This document shows, piece after piece, positions 9,627 through 18,462 of a DNA stretch of 64,000 nucleotides. The stretch comes from Bin87 sp965204905 (GTDB taxonomy: Bacteria > Chloroflexota > Dehalococcoidia > Lucifugimonadales > UBA3495): assembly GCA_965204905.1 (NCBI GenBank), contig CBDBGA010000001.1, forward strand, positions 1 to 64,000. Reading direction: 5' to 3'. Each line of letters begins with the position of its first letter. The first letter of the stretch is position 1. A model generated the notes under the pieces. The model was not told the origin of the DNA and did no database searches. It was given only the letters and a program-made list of their open reading frames with translations. The translations under genes and the position numbers were made by a program.

Positions 9627-9669
9627 CGCGTGTCCACATGAATGTCCATAGGATCCGTGTTCACCGCCT

Positions 9670-9873
9670 TCACGGGCAGGTCTCCAGCATGTCCTCGAGG
9701 ATGCCCACCTCGTCGGTAGTTACCGTCAGGGTCCGCTTCGCCTTCACCTGGATCCACATCTCGGCGTAGGTGCGCCAGGTGGCCGGGTCCGGCGGATACC
9801 ATTCGTCGGGCGGCATCGCACCGCTACTCGGAATCTGATACTCCACACTTGGCGGAGGTTCCACTGGACTCGT
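9670..9873 (-). pseudogene. 3' fragment of a gene split by an IS605 element
   Basis: The minus-strand frame reads TSPVEPPPSVEYQIPSSG and then PPDEWYPPDPATWRTYAEMW and ends ETCP-stop. It has no start of its own; the frame enters from the right end of the TnpB element at 9874. Removing that element joins it in frame to the 3' end of the gene at 11226-11599 (..PSESAG + TSPVEPP..). The combined protein would be about 190 residues. I do not recognise it. The in-frame join depends on the exact left end of the element. Confidence 0.45.
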
Positions 9874-11225
9874 TTGACGCTTCACCGACCACCGCCAGCA
9901 TCGCCGGTCTTACACGGTCTCCATCCGCCTGAGGCGGATCACCGGGAAGCTCAAACCCGGCCATTGCTCTAAATTCTGCGCCGCGTTGAAATCGCGGTCG
10001 TTCAGTACTCCGCAGCCGTCACACCACCACTCCCGATCAGACAGCGTCAGATCATCGTTCTTCCAGCCGCAGTGGGCGCACAACTTTGATGATGCAAACC
10101 ACCGGTCCGCTTTCACGTACTCGGCGCCGTACCAACCGCACTTGTATTCCAGCTTGGTGAGGAAGCCAGACATGCCAGCGTCGGCGATGGCCCGAGCCAG
10201 CCGGCGGTTCTTCACCATGCCCGCCACATTCAGGGTTTCCACCACCACGCGGCCCGCCGACTTGGCTATCGCCGTCGTCGCCTTGTGATGATTGTCGTTC
10301 CTGACATTAACCACCCGAGCGTGAAGCCGGCGCCGCTTGGCGTACAGCTCCTCCCGGCGGTTGGAATGATTGCTCTTGCCGTGGACATTCCGGCTACGGG
10401 CGATGGCCTGGTCCACCCGTCGCAGTTTCTCCAACTCACTGACCAGCGCCTTCGGATTATCCACCGTGGTTCCATCGGAGCAGGTCGCCATCGTACCCAG
10501 ACCCACGTCCACCCCGGTGGTCGGCCCATCCTTTACCGGCGGAGGTTCCAGGCCGTCCTCCATGCAGAAGGCGGCAAACCACGTCCCTGCCGTGCGGTTG
10601 ACAGTGACCTCGCGGATGCTGACAGCAAAGCGCAGGTGTTCCACCATAGCCACTCTGCCGATCTTGGGCAGGATGACCACCTTGCCGTCCACCCGCACGG
10701 TGTCGGGCCCGTTGTCGGCCCGAAAACCCTGCTCATGCTTGCGCCGTTTGAACCGCGGGAAACCTACGTGCCTGCCCGGACGCTCGCCAGCCTTCACCTT
10801 GCGGCGGTACTCGCCCCAGCCCTCGGCCGCCTGCCCCAAGTCGATGATCGCGTACTTGGCCGCGTTCTGCGACAACGCCGCCCCCCAAGGCGCGACCATT
10901 TTCTTGACCCGGTTCCAGCGTGGCCTGAGTGTCCGCTCGGACAGCCACTCGCCCACGTCCAACCCAGCCTTGAACTCACCCAATGCCCAGTTGTAGGCGT
11001 ACCGGGCGTAGCCAGCGTGCTGATTGAACAGCGCTTCCTGCTCTGGAGTGGGCTTGAGCGCGATGCGGTGGGACCTCTTCATGACTGTCACTATAACGAC
11101 GTTGCCCGATTGCCGTCGCCAAGGTGGCGTCACCAATCTGGGGCACGGCGGCCGACTCCTCCAATCATCAGATAGCATCATGAATTATCAGATAACAACA
11201 GATTCTAGCGAACAGTTACACACCC
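9874..11225 (-). mobile_element. IS605-type TnpB-only element, copy 1
   Basis: This unit is nearly identical to 36807-38150. Homology between the two stops at TTGACGCTTCA on one side (TCAA on the coding strand, a typical right-end cleavage tetranucleotide of the IS605 family) and at ..TTACACACCC on the other. It carries only tnpB, with no TnpA transposase, so it needs help in trans. The 3' noncoding part (9874-9909) plus the end of tnpB should encode the omega/reRNA, whose guide would start at the bases left of 9874. It is inserted in a minus-strand gene of unknown function. Confidence 0.8.
9910..11082 (-). CDS. tnpB: TnpB RNA-guided nuclease, IS605 type, copy 1
   Basis: The 390-residue protein begins MKRSHRIALKPTPEQEALFN, a typical TnpB opening. 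It has all three RuvC acidic positions: Asp in TGVDVGLGTMATCSDG, Glu in RVVVETLNVAGM and Asp in LNDRDFNAAQNL. A zinc ribbon is present (CAHCG..CDGCG). TnpB proteins cleave DNA guided by an RNA made from the element's 3' end and help keep the transposon at its site. I start at the ATG at 11082; the frame is open further upstream. It looks intact. It differs from copy 2 in scattered positions and at the C-terminus. Confidence 0.92.
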   Translation of the reverse strand: MKRSHRIALKPTPEQEALFNQHAGYARYAYNWALGEFKAGLDVGEWLSERTLRPRWNRVKKMVAPWGAALSQNAAKYAIIDLGQAAEGWGEYRRKVKAGERPGRHVGFPRFKRRKHEQGFRADNGPDTVRVDGKVVILPKIGRVAMVEHLRFAVSIREVTVNRTAGTWFAAFCMEDGLEPPPVKDGPTTGVDVGLGTMATCSDGTTVDNPKALVSELEKLRRVDQAIARSRNVHGKSNHSNRREELYAKRRRLHARVVNVRNDNHHKATTAIAKSAGRVVVETLNVAGMVKNRRLARAIADAGMSGFLTKLEYKCGWYGAEYVKADRWFASSKLCAHCGWKNDDLTLSDREWWCDGCGVLNDRDFNAAQNLEQWPGLSFPVIRLRRMETV

Positions 11226-11599
11226 GCGCTCTCTGACGGAAACCGCGCTCCAGCGCTGGCCAGGCGCTCCTGCAACCAGGCCAGACCATCCTGACGCGAA
11301 CAGTACTCCGACCAACCGCTCAATATGTCGTCCAACGTCCGGTAGAACAAGGAGTTCCTGCCTCGACCGCCCACCCGGTCGGGCAGCACATAACCCAGGA
11401 TGAACACCGGCCCTATGGTGACGCCCTGGTGGACGGCATAGATCTCGCCGGTGTTGCGGACATAGGACACGCGCCAACAGCATTCCCAGCCATGGAGCCG
11501 CCAGTGAACGCCGTAGTCGCACTCCTCGCTCTTCCTGCGTCGCTCATCGGCGGCGTAGTACGCCTCCAGGGTGGGATACACGAGAGTTGGAGCGCCCAT
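11216..11599 (-). CDS. Unknown protein, 3' end replaced by IS605 left end
   Basis: The 127-residue frame starts MGAPTLVYPTLEAYYAADER at 11599 behind AGGACAG. It has conserved-looking aromatic stretches (GVHWRLHGWECCWRVSYV, GPVFILGYVLPDRVGG). The last codons and stop lie in the left end of TnpB element 1, so the natural C-terminus is probably the fragment at 9670-9873. Function unknown. Confidence 0.55.
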   Translation of the reverse strand: MGAPTLVYPTLEAYYAADERRRKSEECDYGVHWRLHGWECCWRVSYVRNTGEIYAVHQGVTIGPVFILGYVLPDRVGGRGRNSLFYRTLDDILSGWSEYCSRQDGLAWLQERLASAGARFPSESAGV

Positions 11600-12106
11600 C
11601 ACAACTGTCCTGCCGGACGTATTCCGGAGACGGCGGGAATGCGCACGGTCAACGACGGGGCCAATGCTCTCACCTGGTTGATGTCGGATGTGATTACGCT
11701 GGAGACCGGCGCTCAATTGTGGGCGCGCGGCGGCCTCGACAGGAGTTGTCGGTCGGTATGATAGCCGAACGGCCAACGGGCGTGGGGTTCGGCGAGGCGG
11801 ATTACGACCATCGCCGCCCGAATTAGCCGGGACGTTTTCGTTTCGCTACAATCGCGGGGATGTCGGATCAGCATGACAACCACGCACCCGGCGGAAATGC
11901 GGGTCAGTGGCAACCGACGCTGGCACTGTCGCAGTCGCAAATGTCAAAATCGTCTCGTCCCAGCATACTGGCGACGAGATTCACCAAATCTCGCTCGGCG
12001 TACTCTTTCCACAACGACGTGTCTGTGGGTATGCTTACGGTAGGGCTGTACTTTTCGACACACTCACAGTTGTCATTATGTACTGATGTACATTTGGAGC
12101 GGAACC
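11600..12106. other. Intergenic region with partition-cassette promoter
   Basis: No gene is supported. From about 11980 to 12106 the sequence is a diverged copy of 17690-17817, the upstream region of the second parA. Both end in a block with GATGTACAT (or TATGTACAT) and TGGAGC just before the parA ATG, a likely operator overlapping the ribosome site. Confidence 0.5.
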
Positions 12107-12766
12107 ATGCCAGTGATCGCCATCGTGAACCAGAAAGGGGGCACCGGCAAGACGACCCTCTCGACCAACTTGGCCTGGGCGTTGGCGGAAACGGCGCCGG
12201 TCCTGCTCTTGGACGCCGATCCCCAGGGCAGCGCCCTGGACTGGTTCGACAGCCAAGAGCAGCGCCTGCTGAACCTCGACGTAACGCCGGGGGATCCTAA
12301 CCATCTGATCGAGAAGGTGCGGAGCCTGATGCCGGATTACAGGTGGGTCATCATTGACGGCCCCCCGGGAATCACCAAGACCAGCGCCGATGCAGTGCGA
12401 GCGGCCGACGTGGTGCTTATACCGGCAAAAGCCAGCCCTTTCGACGTGTGGGCAGCCTCGGACATAGTGGACGCTGTGAAGGCGCGACAGAAAACAACCA
12501 ATGGCGTGCCTAAAGCAGCCTTCGTCATTACCATGAGCCGTCCCCGCACCCGCCTCAGCAAGCAGATCGACGGCGCGCTGGCGGAGTACGATCTGCCGGC
12601 GTTGCAGGCTCGCACAACAGAACGGGTCTCATACCCGCAAGCAGCAATTGAAGGCAGCTCGGTGCTGGAAGGTCGCGACCAGACCGCGCGCAATGAAATA
12701 CTCGCGATCCGCGGGGAACTGGAGAGGATGTGCCATGACACTGCACAGCAGGCCCAATCGGCGTAA
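12107..12766 (+). CDS. parA: ParA-family partition ATPase, copy 1
   Basis: The 219-residue protein starts MPVIAIVNQKGGTGKTTLST, with the deviant Walker A KGGTGKTT, followed by LLLDADPQGSALDW (Walker A' and effector loop) and WVIIDGPPG (Walker B). This is the short ParA type found on plasmids with a small DNA-binding partner. It should bind nucleoid DNA with ATP and position the replicon. GGAGC lies 6 bases before the ATG. The ribbon-helix-helix gene overlaps its end by 32 bases. The cassette is duplicated at 17818-18655. Confidence 0.92.
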   Translation: MPVIAIVNQKGGTGKTTLSTNLAWALAETAPVLLLDADPQGSALDWFDSQEQRLLNLDVTPGDPNHLIEKVRSLMPDYRWVIIDGPPGITKTSADAVRAADVVLIPAKASPFDVWAASDIVDAVKARQKTTNGVPKAAFVITMSRPRTRLSKQIDGALAEYDLPALQARTTERVSYPQAAIEGSSVLEGRDQTARNEILAIRGELERMCHDTAQQAQSA

Positions 12767-12944
12767 TTCAGAGCAACGGGACGCTTTTGTAAACCAGGCT
12801 GCGGCAGCGGATACCACTCAGCTCCACTGCTTGATACCGGTGGATATGCATCGTCAGCTTCGCGTAAAGGCCGCCCTCGAAGACACCAGCGTGACCGCGT
12901 TGGTAATCACGGCCATTGAGAGCTTCCTCGCCGATCAGCAGTGA
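12735..12944 (+). CDS. Ribbon-helix-helix partition partner, copy 1
   Basis: A 69-residue protein whose second half (LHCLIPVDMHRQLRVKAALE then TSVTALVITAIESFLADQQ) has the strand-helix-helix pattern of ribbon-helix-helix DNA-binding proteins such as ParG-type partners. The basic N-terminal tail (SRPNRRNSEQRDAF) could stimulate the ParA ATPase, as such tails do in known systems. It overlaps parA and is certainly co-transcribed. Likely targets are the repeated TGTACAAAT sites around the cassette; this is inference. Confidence 0.8.
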   Translation: MTLHSRPNRRNSEQRDAFVNQAAAADTTQLHCLIPVDMHRQLRVKAALEDTSVTALVITAIESFLADQQ

Positions 12945-12989
12945 GCCACGACAAGCAGCCGACGTGTTTCCATGTTGTAATGTACAAAT

Positions 12990-13110
12990 CTACCGATGAA
13001 CACAGGCCAAAGCTCCAACCGCCTGCTGGGCGGACCCGTCCGGCAAAGAGAATGGCGTCAGGGCAACATCGACGGGTGCACCGATGTACAAATGTCTATC
13101 TGTTCATATC
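12990..13110. promoter_or_regulatory. TGTACAAAT sites downstream of partition cassette 1
   Basis: AATGTACAAATCT near 12980 and GATGTACAAATGTC near 13083 resemble the palindrome ATTTGTACAAAT found complete at 31071-31084, and the ATGTACAT before both parA genes. They could be centromere or operator sites for the ribbon-helix-helix protein. The same layout follows cassette 2. Confidence 0.45.
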
Positions 13111-13137
13111 AATTGTAGATTGCAATCATTGGCAAAT

Positions 13138-13305
13138 ATGGCGGAGATTGAATTCAGCGCCTCGAGCCGTGCCTGTCACAAAGGCAGAAACCGTAGCTGG
13201 AACGGCATAGTCAAAGAGAGCCTGACCGGCGCGGCCATGATCAAGGACGGAAGCGGCTTTGGAATGGACCGATACGTAAACGGCGCGCGGGATCTTCCTA
13301 CTTGA
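13138..13305 (+). pseudogene. Chimeric transposase remnant, copy 1
   Basis: The frame starts MAEIEFSASSRACHKGR, which resembles the C-terminal region of IS630-type transposases (NMAEIEFS..SRxCL). It ends GFGMDRYVNGARDLPT, close to the last RuvC motif of TnpB (DRDVNGARN). The two pieces are fused in 55 codons. A near-identical copy lies at 18847-19026, showing the fusion predates the segment duplication. Confidence 0.45.
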
Positions 13306-13337
13306 ACAATCCTACTAAGTAGGATTGTTCAAGTAGG
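13297..13337. repeat. Perfect 19-bp inverted repeat with 3-base loop
   Basis: CCTACTTGAACAATCCTAC and its exact complement are separated by TAA. The right arm is the terminal inverted repeat of the IscB unit to its right. The left arm is the same repeat in inverted orientation, abutting the partition duplication. As RNA it would form a strong hairpin that could also end transcription. Confidence 0.9.
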
Positions 13338-13344
13338 GATATGG

Positions 13345-14514
13345 CTACGAATTCGGTCGGTGGCGTGCTGGTGTTCCATCTGGTTGTGTGACGATATTCG
13401 CATTCCCGCTTTCGCTGGTTGGCTCGTGGTGCTGCTGTTGGGATGGCGCCGTCCAACGCAGTTTATGCCTCGGGTTCCGGGCGACCAGTGAGCACCGTCT
13501 CATGGGAGCCGACACCCTTGGGTTGGTGTCGGTGGTCATCACGCCCGCGCCTCTGCGTGTGGCCTTCACGCGAGCCACTACGGTTCCGTGGATGCTCTCC
13601 ACCCTGACGGTGTCGCCGGTGCCGATCAGTTGCGGTCCGTGGCGTTGTCGGCGGTCGGAATGGCCAGCGGTGGGGTTGCGGCGGCGGAGATGCCGAGGTA
13701 ACCGTTGCTGATCCCGGAAGGGCTGTCCGACGGGTGTGCCGTGTTTGTCCACGTTGGCCTTCTGTTTCGACTTGCCGTTGCTGGGGCGCAGTTCCAGCAC
13801 CTTGCCGGGCAGGCTAGCTACGCTGGTGAAGTCATGGCCCTGTAGGGCAGCGTCGTAGCAGTGCGTCTTGGGGAGGTTGAGTTGGTGGCGTGCCCATGAT
13901 ACTGACGCGGCGTCTGTGGAACTCAGTGGTAGCCCGAGTTGCCACAGGTCGCGCACGATGGCCGGCATCGCGGCGTTGACGTGGGCCGCGTGGGCCAGGT
14001 CCGAGCGTTGCAGCCTTTCGAGGATGCTTGTCAGCAGTTTGGGTTGGTCGGCGAGGAATTCCTCAATGGTCCGGTTGGCCTTGGCGATGTTGCAGTCGCG
14101 GCAGCAGGCGACGAGGTTGTCCACCCGGTCGGAGCCGGTGGCGCGTGGGCGCACGTGGTCCAGTTCCAGCTTGACGTTGCTACGGCGGCAGTAGATGCAG
14201 CGGCCATTGTCGCGTTCCATTATGTAGGCCCGTGCTTGCCAGCCGTGGAGCGTGCCGCGCTGGTACTCCACACCCCGAATGTCGGAGTTCATCATCAGCT
14301 GTGGGTCGAACTTGTTGCGCTCGATGCTGATGCTGGCGATGGGGTACATCTTCAGGATGGTTCGGACCACACGCAGCGTATCGACGCGCAGGCTGTCTAC
14401 GGACGGGGGCAGGGTGCCGGGCTTGCGCTTCCGGTTGTTGAACCTGGGTGCCCGGTAGCGCTTGCGGGAACGTCGACTGCGGCGGTGGCTGCTGCGCTTG
14501 CTCAGGTTGGCCTT
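13345..14514 (-). pseudogene. iscB: IscB, N-terminally truncated
   Basis: From KANLSKRSSHRRSRRSRKRY onward this is about 85% like the full IscB at 35051-36508. It keeps the Arg-rich bridge helix, RuvC-II Glu (ASISIERNKF), the HNH core (CIYC, LELDHVRP, CCRDC) and RuvC-III (KTHCYDAAL). The PLMP and RuvC-I parts are missing. The frame continues into unrelated sequence that includes 33 bases identical to the small alarmone synthetase gene (MEIQVQTRNQ). Without RuvC-I it should not cut the non-target strand, and its omega RNA region is gone. The right terminal repeat is retained at 13320-13339. Confidence 0.85.
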
Positions 14515-14547
14515 CTGGTTGCGCGTCTGAACCTGGATCTCCATCAG
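14515..14547 (-). pseudogene. Fragment of an alarmone synthetase gene
   Basis: The 33 bases are identical to 28339-28371 and encode the same peptide (MEIQVQTRNQ, the E-x-Q-x-T strand of RelA/SpoT synthetases) in the same strand and frame as the truncated IscB. This marks the recombination junction. Confidence 0.7.
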
Positions 14548-14696
14548 CCAACCCCGCAGATCCGAGGCGGCGGCGTGACACTCCCGGTTAGTCCATAGCG
14601 GCGGCTGCTTTCCTGATGCCAAACGGCGGTGAGAACCTTTAATCAGCACCGCCTGTATTCAATATTGCGTGCTATCCTTGAATAAGGACCCTGACC

Positions 14697-15968
14697 ATGG
14701 CCCACCTGGAAGAACGCCTCTGGACATCCGCCTTCACCGGCCTGACCCGTCGGGACCGGCGACCCTGCCGCTACTCGGCATACCGGCCGGACCATCTGGC
14801 GGGTCGCCACTTTGTTCTCGACGGCGACGTGGCCGCGGACGTGGCCGACGCCGAGGCCGACCTGATACGTCTCAACGCCGCGGCGGACGCCCTGGCCGAC
14901 ACCGAAGCCCTCGCCAGGCTGCTGCTGCGGGCCGAGTCCGTGGCCTCCTCTCGCATCGAGGGCCTGGTGGTGGGTGGGAGACGACTATTGCGGGCCGACG
15001 CGGCTCGCCAGCTGGGCGAGGAAGTACGGGACGTCACCGCCGCCGAGATCCTGGCCAACATCGACGCCATGGTCTGGGGTGTGGAAACGGTGGCACCGGG
15101 CGGGCCGATCACCATGGAAACCCTGCTGGAGGCTCACCGTCGTCTGATGGCAGGCTCCCGCCTTCAGGAACATGGAGGACGCATTCGCACCGTGCAGAAC
15201 TGGATCGGCGGCAGTGGACACAACCCCTGCTCCGCCGCCTTCGTGCCGCCGCCTCCGGAGGACGTTCCAGCCCTGCTGGCCGACCTGCTGGCTTTTTGCA
15301 ACGACGACGGGCTGTCTCCCCTGGCCCAGGCCGCCATTACTCACGCCCAGTTCGAGACCATCCATCCCTTCGTGGACGGCAACGGGCGCGCCGGACGGGC
15401 GCTGATCCACCTGATGCTGCGGCGCCGCGGGATCGCAACCCATTTCCTGCCGCCGGTCTCCCTGGTCCTGGCGACGTGGGCGGATGACTACGTGGCTGGG
15501 CTCACGGCCACCCGCTACGTCGGCGAACCCGGTTCAGAGGCGGCCCATACGGGCATGAACCGCTGGGTTGCCCTCTTCGCCGCAGCCTGCCGTCGGGCAG
15601 TGTTGGACGCCTGGCAGTTCGAGGGACGGGTGCGCCAGCTACAGGCGGCCTGGCGCGAACGTGCCGGCAATCCACGTCGGGACTCGGCGGTGCAGCGGCT
15701 CATCGCAGCGTTGCCGGCCGCGCCGGTGCTGACGGTGGCCACCGCTGCGGAACTCACCGGCCGCTCCGTCCAAGCGGCCAACCAGGCCATGGACCGTCTG
15801 GTCGCCGCCGGCGTGCTGGTCCAGGTCAACGTGGGACGCCGCAACCGCGCCTTCGAGGCTCCCGAACTCATCAACGCCTTCACCGCGTTGGAACGACAGT
15901 TGGCCAGCCCGACAGGCGACACTCTGGTATCGCCGCCCATTCGCAACGTGCCGCAGAGGTCCAACTGA
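14697..15968 (+). CDS. Fic-domain AMPylase-like protein
   Basis: The 423-residue protein has the Fic active-site motif HPFVDGNGRAGR and an N-terminal inhibitory helix SSRIEG (S/T-x-x-x-E-G), so it is a class II Fic protein. The Glu of the inhibitory helix normally blocks ATP in the active site. Fic enzymes transfer AMP or another phosphate moiety to target proteins. The C-terminal ~100 residues look like a winged helix (AAELTGRSVQAANQAMDRLV). The ATG at 14697 follows AAGGACC. It stands alone, facing away from the broken iscB, and could be a solitary toxin or regulator. Confidence 0.9.
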   Translation: MAHLEERLWTSAFTGLTRRDRRPCRYSAYRPDHLAGRHFVLDGDVAADVADAEADLIRLNAAADALADTEALARLLLRAESVASSRIEGLVVGGRRLLRADAARQLGEEVRDVTAAEILANIDAMVWGVETVAPGGPITMETLLEAHRRLMAGSRLQEHGGRIRTVQNWIGGSGHNPCSAAFVPPPPEDVPALLADLLAFCNDDGLSPLAQAAITHAQFETIHPFVDGNGRAGRALIHLMLRRRGIATHFLPPVSLVLATWADDYVAGLTATRYVGEPGSEAAHTGMNRWVALFAAACRRAVLDAWQFEGRVRQLQAAWRERAGNPRRDSAVQRLIAALPAAPVLTVATAAELTGRSVQAANQAMDRLVAAGVLVQVNVGRRNRAFEAPELINAFTALERQLASPTGDTLVSPPIRNVPQRSN

Positions 15969-16352
15969 CCGGCCGAGGGGAACGGGATGCTCGGCCTGCG
16001 CTGTGTGATCACATCGCATGAGATTGGCACCGTTGCAGTCGTAAGCTGCAACCATTCCGTAACTCCACACTGGACGCGGATCCCGCCAAAAGTGGGGATT
16101 CTGGCGCGAAACCGCCAGGATCGGCGTGCGTGAGAAGCCCGGAGACGCGATTTCGGACGGCGGGAGGGCCTAGGACCTTTCGGGCTAGAAAACGGCAACA
16201 GGAGCCGTCTGGATAAGCGTTGGGCGTCAGTTTCGGCGGGTCCAGCAGCGCTGTATCTACTCTAAACGATTCATTTAGAAAGGACGGCGCTACTGAACGT
16301 GGCGCCTGATGTTTTGGTAACCATGATATATTTCTGACATCAACATTTAACC
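15969..16352. promoter_or_regulatory. Intergenic with near-palindrome before AbiEi
   Basis: No gene is seen. CTAAACGATTCATTTAG at about 16262-16278 is a near-perfect inverted repeat and lies 75 bases before the AbiEi-like gene, whose family represses its own operon. It is a candidate operator. Confidence 0.35.
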
Positions 16353-16949
16353 ATGGCCAGCCTGTCCCAACAGATCATGCAAATCGCCGAGGAGTTGCCC
16401 GAAGGCGCCCCTCTGGTTTCCAACACCCTGCTCGACCTGGGCAAAAGAGCAGCCGTTGACCAGGCCCTCTCACGGCTCGCTCGCAACGGTCGCCTGCTCA
16501 GGATCGGCCAGGGCGTCTACGTGAGACCGGTGATGACGCGCTTCGGCCCCCGGCCGCCGTCTATCGAAAAGACGATCCCAGGGCTCTCCAAGCTGTGGAA
16601 CGAGACCATCATCCCCGGCGGAAGCCACTCGGCCAACGTCCTGGGACTGACCACCCAGGTGCCGGTGCAACCGGTTTACCTCACCTCCGGGCGCGACCGT
16701 AAGCTGCAGCTGGGCGAACAGACCATCCTCCTGCGCCACGCTCCAGCGTGGCAGCTGGTGGCCCCACACCAGCCGGCGGGAGAGGCCATCCGCGCCCTGG
16801 CATGGTTGGGACCAACGTCAGCAGCGGAGAATATCGACTCGCTCAGGCAGAAGCTCACCGCCGAGGACCTCAGGGAGCTGGCCGTGTCCCGCGCCCGTAT
16901 GCCGGCGTGGCTGACCGAAACGGTCAGCGAATTGGTGGCCGATGCTTGA
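16353..16949 (+). CDS. AbiEi-like antitoxin/regulator
   Basis: The 198-residue protein has an N-terminal winged helix (TLLDLGKRAAVDQALSRLAR then GRLLRIGQGVYVRP) and a C-terminal domain with HSANVLGLTTQVP, as in DUF6088/AbiEi antitoxins of type IV systems. These repress the operon and counter the nucleotidyltransferase toxin. The following toxin frame overlaps its stop by 8 bases but is broken, so this antitoxin seems orphaned. Confidence 0.8.
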   Translation: MASLSQQIMQIAEELPEGAPLVSNTLLDLGKRAAVDQALSRLARNGRLLRIGQGVYVRPVMTRFGPRPPSIEKTIPGLSKLWNETIIPGGSHSANVLGLTTQVPVQPVYLTSGRDRKLQLGEQTILLRHAPAWQLVAPHQPAGEAIRALAWLGPTSAAENIDSLRQKLTAEDLRELAVSRARMPAWLTETVSELVADA

Positions 16950-17290
16950 ACAGCCATTTCAAGTCCTCCCTGAGGAAGACCGAAGAGAGGCTCTCCAGGT
17001 CGCGGCTAGACGGAGTGGGCGACCAGCGTATCTCCTGAGAAGGATCTCTGGGTGGTCTGGGCACTCCAAGCTTTGGTCGACGCGCCTTTCGGCCATGCGC
17101 TGACCTTTCAAGGGCGGGACGTCGTTGTCCAAAGCCTATGGCGCCATCCGTCGGTTCTCCGAAGACCTGGATATCACCTTCGACATCAGCACCATTGCCG
17201 CGGACCTCGTGGCCGACAATGGCGGCAGGGTTATCCCATCCACGCGGAACCAAGAGCGACGATGGTCGCGAAATGAGACAGCAGTACGAC
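16942..17290 (+). pseudogene. AbiEii-like nucleotidyltransferase toxin, degraded
   Basis: Three frames in turn give a recognisable N-terminal half. First comes MLEQPFQVLPEEDRREALQ from 16942. Then PEKDLWVVWALQALVDAPFG, shifted near 17035. Then GTSLSKAYGAIRRFSEDLDI, shifted near 17115, which is the GGTSLSKAYG..RFSEDxDI nucleotidyltransferase core. The rest is lost after about 17290. The toxin is therefore dead. Confidence 0.75.
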
Positions 17291-17817
17291 GCACGCTCAT
17301 CTCCCCACCGGGCGGATGGCAACCCTCTTCATACCAAGTTGCCGGGTCACGCGGGTCAGGCATGCCCCGGGCCACGCGCTGGCAGCGTTGCAGTCATAGA
17401 CCAAGAATATCCCCTAACTGGTTTTTCGTTTGCCCCGACATACGGCAATAAGTCCGAGATGACGCGGCGGCACGCCGCTCCGGAGTAGGTGAGCGAACTC
17501 TGACCGTGGGACAGGCCGGGAACCGGCGGTCGTACACTGGGACAACGGTGAATAACTCCGCGCCGGGCGGCGGACCAATTCCGCGTAGCTGGCTCGCGAC
17601 CATCCCATGGTCATCACGAAAACCCAGGCCCGGCGCTTGGACTCTCGCGACGGCCGAGGCTCGGGTCGTATCGCATTGCAATGAGCAAATTCACCGAATT
17701 CCGCCTCGGCAGTACTTTCGACGATGGCGCGTCTGCCAGTATGATTGTAGTCGGACTGTACTTCTGGACACGCTAACAGTTGTTGGCATGTATTTATGTA
17801 CATATGGAGCCGCGGCC
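17291..17817. other. Gene-free stretch ending in parA2 promoter
   Basis: No supported gene. From about 17690 it is the diverged counterpart of the region before parA copy 1, ending TATGTACATATGGAGC before the start codon. Confidence 0.5.
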
Positions 17818-18462
17818 ATGCCGATCATCGCCATCGTCAATCAGAAAGGGGGCACCGGCAAGACGACCCTTTCAACAAACTTGGCTTGGGCATTCTCGGA
17901 AAACGATCCAGTTCTGCTGCTGGACGCAGATCCCCAAGGGAGTGCCCAGGACTGGGCTGACAGCCAACTGCAACCTCCTCTGCATCTCGAGGTGAAAGGC
18001 GCGGAGCCGAACCGGCTGATCCAGGAAGTGCGCAGTTCAGCATCCGACTACGGGTGGGTGATCATTGACGGCCCGCCCGGCATCTCCAAGACCAGCGCCG
18101 AAGCCGTGCGGGCAGCTGACCTGGTCCTGATACCGGCCAAGGCCAGCCCCTTCGACGTATGGGCCGCCTCGGACATCGTGGATGCAGTGAAAGCACGGCA
18201 GAAAACCGCCAGAGGAAAGCCGGAAGCCGCCTTCGTGATCACCATGACCCGACCACGCACCCGCCTAGGCCGGCAGATCGATGCCGCCCTGTCAGAATAC
18301 GGCTTGCCGGCGCTACAGGCCCGCACCACCGAGCGAGTCGCGTACCCACAGGCGGTGATCGAGGGCAGCTCGGTGCTGGAAGGCCGCGACCAGACGGCGC
18401 GCAATGAAATACTCGCGATCCGCGGCGAAATCGAAAGGATGTGCCATGACACTGCACAGTAG
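17818..18462 (+). CDS. parA: ParA-family partition ATPase, copy 2
   Basis: The 214-residue product starts MPIIAIVNQKGGTGKTTLST and parallels copy 1 throughout (LLLDADPQGSAQDW, WVIIDGPPGISKTSAEAV, SSVLEGRDQTARNEILAIR). Walker A, A' and B motifs are intact. TGGAGC precedes the ATG. Substitutions are spread evenly, so both copies look functional and may have diverged in specificity to avoid partition incompatibility; that last point is inference. Confidence 0.92.
   Translation: MPIIAIVNQKGGTGKTTLSTNLAWAFSENDPVLLLDADPQGSAQDWADSQLQPPLHLEVKGAEPNRLIQEVRSSASDYGWVIIDGPPGISKTSAEAVRAADLVLIPAKASPFDVWAASDIVDAVKARQKTARGKPEAAFVITMTRPRTRLGRQIDAALSEYGLPALQARTTERVAYPQAVIEGSSVLEGRDQTARNEILAIRGEIERMCHDTAQ

Larger units (their letters stand above)
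11980..13299. repeat. Duplicated partition segment, copy 1
   Basis: Upstream region, parA, ribbon-helix-helix gene, downstream sites and transposase remnant match 17690-19008. Similarity is weakest in the promoter region and highest over the last 350 bases, where only scattered substitutions occur. It stops at ATCTTCCT, where copy 1 runs into the palindrome at 13297. Confidence 0.8.

Noticed and set aside
13345..14514. IsrB-type (HNH-less) nuclease
   Set aside because: The HNH is the part that is kept; RuvC-I and PLMP are missing, so this is a truncated IscB.
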